Source of the DNA: an uncultured Rikenellaceae bacterium
GTDB taxonomy: Bacteria > Bacteroidota > Bacteroidia > Bacteroidales > UBA932
NCBI GenBank assembly: GCA_937906485.1
Contig: CALCYB010000160.1
Coordinates: 1 to 27,385 of the forward strand
Reading direction: 5' to 3'
Length of the DNA stretch: 27,385 nucleotides
Shown: in pieces, positions 1 to 5,710 of the stretch
Numbering within the stretch: the first letter of the stretch is position 1
Layout of the letters: each line of letters starts with the position of its first letter
Position numbers and translations under genes: made by a program
Notes under the pieces: generated by a model
What the model saw: only the letters and a program-made list of their open reading frames with translations
Told to the model about the DNA's origin: nothing
Database searches by the model: none

Positions 1-680
1 CGCACATAGAGGCGGATGCCGTCTTCGGGCAGGTGACAATGGCTGACAAATGCCCGGGTCTGTTCCGGGAACCTGGCCAATGCGGAGGCCAGCAGCCAGG
101 CGACTCCCATGCGTACATAGTAGGGGGATTTGCCTTTGGGAATGGTGTATTGGGAGGTGATCCGGTCAAAATCCAGGCCCTCGATGCGGGAGAAGATCCG
201 TTGGAGCCAGTCGGGGGTCAGCAGGTAACACATGGCCGTAACGACGGCAAAGCGGACTTCAAACTCACGTTGTGAATCAAACCAGGGCTGCAGAAACGCC
301 CAAAGTTCCTCTTTCTCCATCCGGGCCATCCATTTGGCATGTGCGCAATAACTGTCGCAGACTGCCCAGTTGTCCAGTACCGGGATGTAGCGTTGCAGGT
401 GGGAGAGCCGTTGGGGAAGCGGACATTTCTGCAGGTTGATCAGGTAGCCCCAGATGACGGTTTCTTCGTAACAGAGATCCGCTTGGCAGGCGGATTCAAA
501 CCGCTGGAGGATGTCGTTTTCTTGTACCAGCAGTTTCGCCACCTGTTTCATTTCAGGCGTATGCAGTCCCATCACTTTTCGCTGGGGCAAGGCATTGATC
601 ACACGCAGATGACCCTCCCGATAACGGGGATCGTTGCGGAAACGATTGCTTACAAGAGGGTTTAACAAATCTGTTATCAT
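1..680 (-). CDS. DNA alkylation repair protein, AlkD-like (partial, 3' end outside window)
   Basis: Translating the minus strand from the ATG at 680 gives an unbroken frame to the window edge, about 226 residues, starting MITDLLNPLVSNRFRNDPRY. It is rich in HEAT-like helices with conserved aromatic blocks: ETVIWGYLI, VLDNWAVCDSYC, FEVRFAVVTAMCYLL and YYVRMGVAWLLA. This pattern fits the AlkD family, HEAT-repeat glycosylases that remove N3- and N7-alkylated purines without base flipping; the Trp and Asp in the DNWAVCD block are the type of residues that contact the lesion. The ATG is the first start after an in-frame stop, 27 nt past the end of the upstream acetyltransferase gene, so the two probably share a transcript. 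The family call rests on motif memory, not on an alignment. The C-terminus is missing only because the window ends. Confidence 0.75.
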   Translation of the reverse strand, partial: MITDLLNPLVSNRFRNDPRYREGHLRVINALPQRKVMGLHTPEMKQVAKLLVQENDILQRFESACQADLCYEETVIWGYLINLQKCPLPQRLSHLQRYIPVLDNWAVCDSYCAHAKWMARMEKEELWAFLQPWFDSQREFEVRFAVVTAMCYLLTPDWLQRIFSRIEGLDFDRITSQYTIPKGKSPYYVRMGVAWLLASALARFPEQTRAFVSHCHLPEDGIRLYV

Positions 681-707
681 TGTTGATAATCTGTTACTTA
701 TATTATT

Positions 708-1274
708 TTAGGGAATCCGTTGCATGTGCCACATCGAATGATCGAAGAACAGCAGGGTACCGACCCGTTGGAAGCCCAAATCGGTGTACAGGGCTGCTGC
801 TTTGGGGTTCTGTTCATCCACCAGCAGTCCTACCCGAGGATAACCTTTGGCAAAGGCATGACGGCAAAAGGCCGATACCAGTTCACGACCAACCCCCAGC
901 CCCCGGAACTGGGGCAGTACCCCCAAGGAATCCAGGTAGTATTCGCCGGCCTGTGTTTCGTCGGGCAGCTCCGGTACCCTACCGGTAAGCCGTCGTAGAA
1001 CGGAAAATGTGCCTTCACGCAGTTGGGCAAGACGCGCCCCGTCGTATCCGATTACCGCTCCTGCCGCCGCGCCCTCCACTTCTGCAATCCAGGCATTTCG
1101 CCAACTGTATTGGGTGTTATTCTCCCGGGCGATTTCTGCCATGGTCTCCAGGTAGTTGTCTCCGCAATAGGCTTGCAGGACGGCTTCGTCTCCGAGGGCC
1201 ATGGCTGCTGCCTGAGCAATCGTAGGGGCATCTTCGTAGCAGGCTGGCCGGATGGTGATTTTTTGTGCATTCAT
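708..1274 (-). CDS. GNAT family N-acetyltransferase
   Basis: A 188-residue protein with the GCN5-related acetyltransferase fold. The acetyl-CoA pyrophosphate loop (motif A) is visible as RGLGVG at residues 124-129, preceded by the beta-4 strand YYLDSLGVLPQF, and the C-terminal motif B appears as NPKAAALYTDLGF at 156-168. It transfers an acetyl group from acetyl-CoA to an amine; the substrate cannot be read from the sequence. The start MNAQKITIRPA gives the usual N-terminal beta strand of the fold. It precedes the AlkD-like gene on the same strand and diverges from the serine hydrolase gene, with 84 nt between the two starts. Confidence 0.9.
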   Translation of the reverse strand: MNAQKITIRPACYEDAPTIAQAAAMALGDEAVLQAYCGDNYLETMAEIARENNTQYSWRNAWIAEVEGAAAGAVIGYDGARLAQLREGTFSVLRRLTGRVPELPDETQAGEYYLDSLGVLPQFRGLGVGRELVSAFCRHAFAKGYPRVGLLVDEQNPKAAALYTDLGFQRVGTLLFFDHSMWHMQRIP

Positions 1275-1358
1275 ACCACGAAGATACTGCCGAAAAGTTA
1301 GAATTGCTGCATAAAAATCGTTAAATTTGTCACCATCGAACCTTAAACTTTGCTTTAT

Positions 1359-2522
1359 ATGCGTATTTTCAGATCCTTATTTCCCATGCTCGCTATCTTG
1401 GCGGTATGTGTGACCAGTTGCCAGACCCCGGCAGAAAAAACAGACAAAGCCCTTCAGGCCGTTCTTGAAGAATTTAACGCGGTCGGCATCAGTGCGGCGG
1501 TGGTCAAGGACGGGCAGATTGTCTACAACGAATCGTTCGGGTACAAGAACCTGGACACGAAAGAGCCGCTGACCAATACGGATGTCATGCGGATCGCCTC
1601 CATCTCCAAATCATTTACAGCAACCTCCTTGCTGCAGTTGGTAGAGCAGGGGATCATCTCGCTGGATGACGATGTAAGTGAGCTGATTGGTTTCAAAATC
1701 CGCAATCCGCATTACCCGGAGGATGTCATTACCCTGCGTATGGTCTTGTCGCATACGGCCAGCATCAAGGACAAAGACGATTATTTCACCATTGACCATT
1801 TGAATCCTGCCGTCTATGGGGATTGCATCGAGTCATACTACGAATACCGTCCCGGGGAAGGATACAACTATTCCAACATGGGGCTGAACCTGGCCGGGAC
1901 CATTCTGGAAAAAGTATCCCAAGTGCGTTTTGACGACTACGTAAGGGACAACATCATCCACAAACTGGGGCTTTATGGGGGGCACAACAATGACTCCCTG
2001 GATGTGGACCGTATCGCCCGTCTGTATAACTTCCGAGACGGAGCTTATGTAGAATCCAAAGGCGCCTACAAGAGCCGCTCGGAAGACATGCCGGACTATG
2101 TGCTGGGGTATTCCGCTCCCATCTTCTCTCCGACTGGCGGGGTGAAGATTTCAGCACATGATCTGGCAGTCTACATGATGATGCACATGAACTACGGGGA
2201 ATACAACGGAGTACGCATCATTTCTCAAGCAAGTGCCAAAGCCATGCAGACTCCCGTATGGATTGCCCAACAGGACTGGGAAGACCAGTACGGACTGTGT
2301 CTGAAAGAATTTAAGGATTTTATCAATGATCCTCAATACAACCAGGAAGGTCATTATCCGGTCGGTCATACCGGAGGGGCGTACGGCCTGCGGAGCATCA
2401 TGATCTGGAGCCCTGCGGATGGTTGGGGCATCGTTGCCATGACCAACGGTTATCAGAACATCGAAGGCAAGGATTTCCTGAAAACCCTGACCAACGCCAT
2501 TTATGAGAATTGTGTGAAATAG
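1359..2522 (+). CDS. Lipoprotein serine hydrolase (beta-lactamase / PBP-like family)
   Basis: About 387 residues from the ATG at 1359; a TTG nine bases earlier is in frame but would only add three residues before the signal peptide. The N-terminus is a lipoprotein signal (RIFRSLFPMLAILAVCVTSC) with Cys21 as the probable lipidated residue, so it should sit in an envelope membrane. Catalytic motifs of class C beta-lactamases and DD-peptidases are present: SISK (Ser81, Lys84), YSN in the segment GYNYSNMG, and HTG in GHTGGAYGL in place of KTG. Such proteins in Bacteroidetes are usually esterases, D-aminopeptidases or peptidoglycan-related hydrolases rather than resistance enzymes. The substrate is unknown. 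It stands alone on the plus strand, with a small membrane peptide gene following. Confidence 0.88.
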   Translation: MRIFRSLFPMLAILAVCVTSCQTPAEKTDKALQAVLEEFNAVGISAAVVKDGQIVYNESFGYKNLDTKEPLTNTDVMRIASISKSFTATSLLQLVEQGIISLDDDVSELIGFKIRNPHYPEDVITLRMVLSHTASIKDKDDYFTIDHLNPAVYGDCIESYYEYRPGEGYNYSNMGLNLAGTILEKVSQVRFDDYVRDNIIHKLGLYGGHNNDSLDVDRIARLYNFRDGAYVESKGAYKSRSEDMPDYVLGYSAPIFSPTGGVKISAHDLAVYMMMHMNYGEYNGVRIISQASAKAMQTPVWIAQQDWEDQYGLCLKEFKDFINDPQYNQEGHYPVGHTGGAYGLRSIMIWSPADGWGIVAMTNGYQNIEGKDFLKTLTNAIYENCVK

Positions 2523-2544
2523 ATACCACTAACATCATTGCTTT

Positions 2545-2694
2545 ATGGAATACGAACAAAAACAATTTTACATCGCGGTTACCAAGTATTGTAACCTGTT
2601 GAGAATCTTGACGATTATTTCAGTAATCATCATCCCCTTGTTAATCTTGTTGCTGATTCTGTTGGTACCCTTGTTGGCCGTATCGTTAGGGTAA
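2545..2694 (+). CDS. Small single-span membrane protein (49 aa)
   Basis: A short open frame 22 nt after the serine hydrolase stop. It begins MEYEQKQFYIAVTKYCNLLR and continues into an uninterrupted run of Ile, Leu and Val of about 25 residues, ending VPLLAVSLG. The charged N-terminus followed by one long hydrophobic segment is what a small inner-membrane peptide looks like and is unlikely in random frame. It may be co-transcribed with the hydrolase gene. I recognise no family and assign no function. Confidence 0.5.
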   Translation: MEYEQKQFYIAVTKYCNLLRILTIISVIIIPLLILLLILLVPLLAVSLG

Positions 2695-3258
2695 GGCTCG
2701 GTGTGATGGGGGAGTTGTGCGGGGTTGCTGTCAGAGGCTGCTATGGGGCTTTGCTATGAGAGGCTGCTGTGTGGCTTTGCTGTGCGAGGCTGCTGTGGGG
2801 TTTGCTATGGGGATGCCACGGGGTTGGGCAGGAGAATCGGCCTCAGAAGGCGTTCTGAGCAACCAACCCGGTGTTTTGTGATGGGGTTGGGCAGGAGAAT
2901 CGGCCCTGGAGTGCTGTTTGAGCAACCAACCTCTTGTGCCACCCGACTGCAACGCCCGACACTGACGAGGTTAGGCAGGAGAATCGGCCCTGGAGCGCTG
3001 TTTGATATGGTCCTGTTCCCTCAAATCCACCACTACGCCAAGTGGCAGGGATGGATTTACCTAACAAGCCCCTGACCTCCGAGCGTAACCATCTGATGAT
3101 GTCTATCGACTATTCATCGTTATTTAAAGAGTATGCTCGCCTTGATAGCTTCCTGTCGGAACAATACCACTTCGCTATTTAAAAGACATTCTCTGGATTT
3201 TTATAGTGTAGCTAAAGTAGCATTCTGACTGATTTTCAGCAAATTTATTTCAAAAATA
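2695..3258. repeat. Non-coding, repeat- and hairpin-rich intergenic region
   Basis: No credible gene. Three 26-bp direct repeats begin at 2734, 2760 and 2786 (each starts GAGGCTGCT and ends near TTTGCTATG). A second family begins at 2820, 2883 and 2967, with core GGCAGGAGAATCGGCC followed by a diverging TGGAGxGCTGTTTGA. The first copy folds on itself: GGGTTGG (2821-2827) faces CCAACCC (2863-2869), and inside it CTCAGAA (2842-2848) faces TTCTGAG (2853-2859) across GGCG. A further nested hairpin has AAATCCA (3023-3029) against TGGATTT (3052-3058) with CCACT/AGTGG inside. The remainder, to about 3258, shows nothing I recognise. It resembles a decayed REP/MITE-like cluster. Confidence 0.55.
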
Positions 3259-3290
3259 TTTGAAGGTCTAAAAAATTAGACCTATATTTG
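3259..3290 (+). promoter_or_regulatory. Bacteroidetes promoter with embedded operator dyad
   Basis: TTTG at 3259-3262, a 20-nt spacer, then TATATTTG at 3283-3290, a perfect TAnnTTTG -7 box, with the DUF4160 start codon 29 nt downstream. The spacer contains GGTCTAAAAAATTAGACC (3265-3282), a perfect 7-bp inverted repeat with four As between the arms, abutting the -7 box. Its position suits a repressor site, most simply for the HTH protein of the same operon. Confidence 0.75.
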
Positions 3291-3319
3291 CATAGACAAA
3301 AGATAAAAATAGATACAGT

Positions 3320-3556
3320 ATGCCTACAATTTTTGAGATTTTTGGACTTCGATTTTTCTTCTACTCTGATGAGCATCTGCCAATTCATGTTCATATAGAG
3401 TATGGAGGTAACGATGCAAAGATTGAAATTGCAACTCGCAGGATAGTCCAAAATAGAGGATTGAAACAGAGAGAGTTAAAAAAAGCGATACAACTTGTTG
3501 AGATGTACGAGCAGGAGATCATCAACGCTTGGCACGATTATTTCGACAAAGAGTAA
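3320..3556 (+). CDS. DUF4160 domain protein (toxin-antitoxin-like module)
   Basis: A 78-residue protein with the hallmark DUF4160 N-terminus MPTIFEIFGLRFFFYSDE, followed by HLPIHVHIEYGG and KIEIATRRIV. The pattern Phe-Tyr-Ser-x-[ED]-His-x-Pro-x-His-[VI]-His is the family signature. These proteins are small and usually encoded just ahead of a DUF2442 gene; the pair has been suggested to act as a toxin-antitoxin or phage-related module, but no molecular activity is established to my knowledge. Here the partner starts 12 nt downstream. The local base composition is clearly more AT-rich than the host-like genes on either side, suggesting acquisition by transfer. Confidence 0.85.
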   Translation: MPTIFEIFGLRFFFYSDEHLPIHVHIEYGGNDAKIEIATRRIVQNRGLKQRELKKAIQLVEMYEQEIINAWHDYFDKE

Positions 3557-3568
3557 AAAGTGATAACT

Positions 3569-3982
3569 ATGGAGAAGATTGTTAAAATTTCGTTTTGTGG
3601 TAACGATATATGTGTCGTTACCGATAGCGGGAAGGAGTACCGCAAGGCGTTAGAGTTCTTCCCCACATTGAAAGAGGCTACACCAGCACAGCGTGAGTGC
3701 TACCAAATCAACAAGTTTGGCGATGCAGTGCGTTGGGCAGAGATTGATGAGGATATCCACATATCAAGTCTTACTGATGGAGCTCAACCCGTGGAAAATG
3801 CTATTGGTGCAGCGTTCCGCAGATTCCCAATTCTAAATGTATCGGAGGTTGCTCGCTCTCTCGGTATACACAAGAGCCTTCTTTCAAAATACATTTATGG
3901 TACAAAGAAGCCTTCTGAGAAACGAGAAAAAGAGATTCTTGATGCGTTGAGAGAGTTTGGTCGTCAGTTGGCAAGTCTATAA
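3569..3982 (+). CDS. DUF2442 protein with C-terminal helix-turn-helix
   Basis: 137 residues from the ATG at 3569 (a GTG at 3560 is in frame but unneeded). The first ~75 residues are DUF2442-like: MEKIVKISFCGNDICVV, a strand-rich segment with a central ALEFFPTLKEATP and later DAVRWAEIDEDIHISSL. The C-terminal part (LNVSEVARSLGIHKSLLSKY followed by IYGTKKPS) is a Cro/XRE-type helix-turn-helix. DUF2442 partners of DUF4160 genes commonly carry such a domain and behave as antitoxin or regulator candidates. The perfect 18-bp dyad in the promoter at 3265-3282 is the obvious target, giving negative autoregulation. Regulation and partnership are inferred. Confidence 0.82.
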   Translation: MEKIVKISFCGNDICVVTDSGKEYRKALEFFPTLKEATPAQRECYQINKFGDAVRWAEIDEDIHISSLTDGAQPVENAIGAAFRRFPILNVSEVARSLGIHKSLLSKYIYGTKKPSEKREKEILDALREFGRQLASL

Positions 3983-4367
3983 TTGACAATAGCTGTACTA
4001 AGTCCCCCTGATTGCTGCAAGGCAGCACTCTTGAGAGGCGCCATGAGGCTAAGGTGATGCTTTCATTTGAGAATAATCTGTTTCCCCTTTTTGGCACAGT
4101 CTAGGGTGTCCGTTTTTGCGAAAGCGGCCTCTATCTTGGGGGCATTCTGAATACGGGTTTTGCACACAATTCAGACCGTCCGCAACGGGCAGGGGTTGTT
4201 CTTTTTCCTCCATTTTGTGTTAAACAAGACCTGTATGATTCTTACCGGAACAGTGATCTGGTAGGGGCATTCGGTTATCCTGAAATAGGTCTGGGAGTGT
4301 CCATCGGATATTAGTTCTAAGGGGATACATACCCTACTAGGTGTACGAATATCACAATACGGTAGTT
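3983..4367. other. Intergenic region without a supported gene
   Basis: Between the DUF2442 gene and the orphan CRISPR repeat. I see a small hairpin GCTGC-AAG-GCAGC (4014-4026) without a T-run, and a 54-codon minus-strand frame at 4049-4213 starting MEEKEQPLPVADGLNCV. That frame has no family I know, no promoter and no neighbour on its strand, so I do not call it a gene. The stretch could be a remnant of a dispersed element or of the DNA that brought in the DUF pair. Confidence 0.35.
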
Positions 4368-4414
4368 ATTGTGAATTGCTTTCAATTATTGTATCTTTGA
4401 CATCGTACAACAGT
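4368..4414 (+). repeat. Orphan degenerate CRISPR repeat
   Basis: A 45/47 match to the array repeat, same orientation, about 1.1 kb left of the array. It differs at position 1 (G to A) and position 39 (C to T). The embedded promoter parts are intact: TTG at 4369-4371 and TATCTTTG at 4392-4399, so it could drive rightward transcription across the small gene at 4513. The sequence between this repeat and the array carries a small gene and a truncated phage-type toxin gene, not spacer-repeat units. Confidence 0.9.
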
Positions 4415-4475
4415 TGCAGTCGGGTGTTAACAAGTCTTGAAAAATCAGGGTCTTACATATTTTTAAGTCAAAAAA

Positions 4476-4505
4476 TTGGTGTTTGAAAAAATGTTATTAC
4501 TTTTG
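4476..4505 (+). promoter_or_regulatory. Candidate promoter of the small gene at 4513
   Basis: TTG at 4476-4478, 19 nt, then TACTTTTG at 4498-4505, a full TAnnTTTG match. Transcription would begin only a few bases before the ATG at 4513, giving an almost leaderless mRNA. The orphan repeat upstream is an alternative promoter. Confidence 0.45.
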
Positions 4506-4512
4506 TTGCACT

Positions 4513-4749
4513 ATGGTAAAGGTTCCGCAAATAGTTAAGGATGCTGCAAAATATCTTGTCGATTTATATGGCGACAATTTTAACTACCTCGGTAAGTTCG
4601 AGGGGGCGGATGCTTACGTATATCAATTCCCTGATGGTGTTTGTACGGGATTCCCATTTGTCTATCTTGTTAAGGATGATAACGTAGAAGTGATTGAAGG
4701 ATTTGATTCCCTCGATATCTTAGACTATTTTACGTCAAATGAGTCATAG
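4513..4749 (+). CDS. Small hypothetical protein, possible immunity partner
   Basis: 78 residues from ATG 4513, starting MVKVPQIVKDAAKYLVDLYG; an in-frame TTG at 4483 would add ten Cys/Tyr-rich residues that look non-coding. The protein is acidic, with an alpha/beta pattern: a helix, then strands GKFEGADAYVYQFP, FPFVYLV and NVEVIEGFDSLDILDYF. I do not recognise the family. It converges with the papain-like toxin fragment and overlaps its 3' end by 25 bp. Small acidic proteins beside such toxins are often immunity proteins, but immunity genes normally follow the toxin on the same strand, so this role is only a suggestion. Low GC, like the DUF pair, points to acquired DNA. Confidence 0.6.
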   Translation: MVKVPQIVKDAAKYLVDLYGDNFNYLGKFEGADAYVYQFPDGVCTGFPFVYLVKDDNVEVIEGFDSLDILDYFTSNES

Positions 4750-5534
4750 AAGGTCTTGTCGAAGATCTTATTATCAATTCTCATAACGCCATCATCTAGA
4801 TAACCTCTATAAACATAGGGTTTTGCCGTAAGTTGGCCACAAAGCCAATCAAATGTCCTGTATTCTAGTCTAGAACCTTTGGAATTATCCCGCTGCGGCT
4901 CAATGTATCTAAGTTCTCCATCTTCAAAGCGCTGCAAAATTGTCGCGTGGCGTCCTCCGCCTTTCCACTTGATCATGATCTCATAAATACCCACCTCTTT
5001 GCAGGATTCCTTGAAAAACTCTTTGTATCTTTGAGAGGTCATTACTCTATACCCCTTACTCCTCATCCACTGGTCTGTATGCGTAAATGTTGCATCTGAC
5101 CCATCCGCATTCTTCCATACCTCATAGGCAACGATTTTTGATTTCGGTTTATTGACTGCCGTAACATTGAAACCTCGTGTACGCAGCAAATATGCAGGGC
5201 AACAAGTTTGGCAATTTATGTTATAACCATTCTTGCCCCAATTCGGGTTGGCGCTTTGCTTATCAGCTTTCTCGACAGTCATAGGTTTTCCAGCTTTGAT
5301 ATTCATTGCCAACTGCAATTCATAACTATTAGCTGCGATTGCATCTTTTTCTGCACCTATAAGGTTGTCAGGAAGCTGATTTCTGAGATGCCTTACTTCC
5401 CATCTCCTGCGGATTTCCTGCTTTACTTCCTCAGTCTTTTGTTTCTTAGCGATTACTTTTTTCTGGACAGCTGCCTGCGCTCCAGGATACGCCTTAGTAA
5501 TATACGGGTGAGTGTCGTTGTGAATTGCTTTCAA
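4725..5534 (-). pseudogene. Papain-like toxin domain of a phage head-type protein, 5'-truncated by the CRISPR array
   Basis: The open frame covers 269 codons but has no proper start: it begins at a TTG inside the first CRISPR repeat, directly after an in-frame stop supplied by that repeat, so its first ~6 residues are repeat-derived. Residues ~20-70 are a charged helical linker. From about residue 95 it matches the papain-fold toxin (Tox-PL type) found at the C-terminus of Mu/SPP1-like minor head proteins: NINCQTCCPAYLLRTRGFNV with probable nucleophile Cys108, GRHATIL with His196, and YIEPQ with Gln214. The domain could still be made from the internal ATG at 5306 (residue 77), though no promoter is seen on this strand. 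It is either a dead fragment or a minimal toxin unit; the convergent small gene at 4513 lies at its 3' end. Confidence 0.7.
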
Positions 5535-5548
5535 TTATTGTATCTTTG
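5518..5548 (+). promoter_or_regulatory. Promoter embedded in each CRISPR repeat (first copy shown)
   Basis: Within the repeat, TTG at positions 2-4 and TATCTTTG at positions 25-32 are separated by 20 nt, a full Bacteroidetes promoter. Transcription would start around repeat positions 37-39 and run into the next spacer. The same layout is present in 28 of the 29 array repeats and in the orphan repeat. Repeat-internal promoters are known in type II-C systems of Neisseria and Campylobacter, using different sigma-factor motifs. Confidence 0.7.
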
Positions 5549-5670
5549 ACATCGCACAACAGTTCCTGCTGGACACACTGCCCAAACAAGCTCGTTGTGA
5601 ATTGCTTTCAATTATTGTATCTTTGACATCGCACAACAGTACCTGGAAGCAGCACGAAGTCTGAAAGGGA

Positions 5671-5710
5671 ATTGCTTTCAATTATTGTATCTTTGACATC
5701 GCACAACAGT
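5671..5710 (+). repeat. Truncated third CRISPR repeat (40 nt)
   Basis: After a normal 30-nt spacer (5641-5670) the repeat starts at ATTGCTTTC, missing GTTGTGA. This removes the -33 TTG of the embedded promoter for spacer 3 and the repeat bases that pair with the tracrRNA right next to the guide of spacer 2. Confidence 0.9.

Noticed and set aside
1326..1352. Possible promoter for the serine hydrolase (TTTG and TAAACTTTG)
   Set aside because: The -7 box has three instead of two bases between TA and TTTG, and the box spacing is too short.
2725..3075. Plus-strand open frame of 116 codons in the repeat region
   Set aside because: Its Cys/Gly/Arg-rich composition just reflects the tandem DNA repeats; open frames also exist on the other strand over the same repeats, and no family or promoter is visible.
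3801..4097. Minus-strand frame of 98 codons
   Set aside because: Most of it is antisense to the DUF2442-HTH gene, which has a clear domain signature.
4049..4213. Minus-strand frame of 54 codons starting MEEKEQPLPV
   Set aside because: No promoter, neighbour or known family; kept only as a note in the intergenic entry.
4415..4444. Thirty bases after the orphan repeat as a spacer
   Set aside because: No second repeat follows at 4445, so a spacer cannot be told from ordinary flanking DNA.
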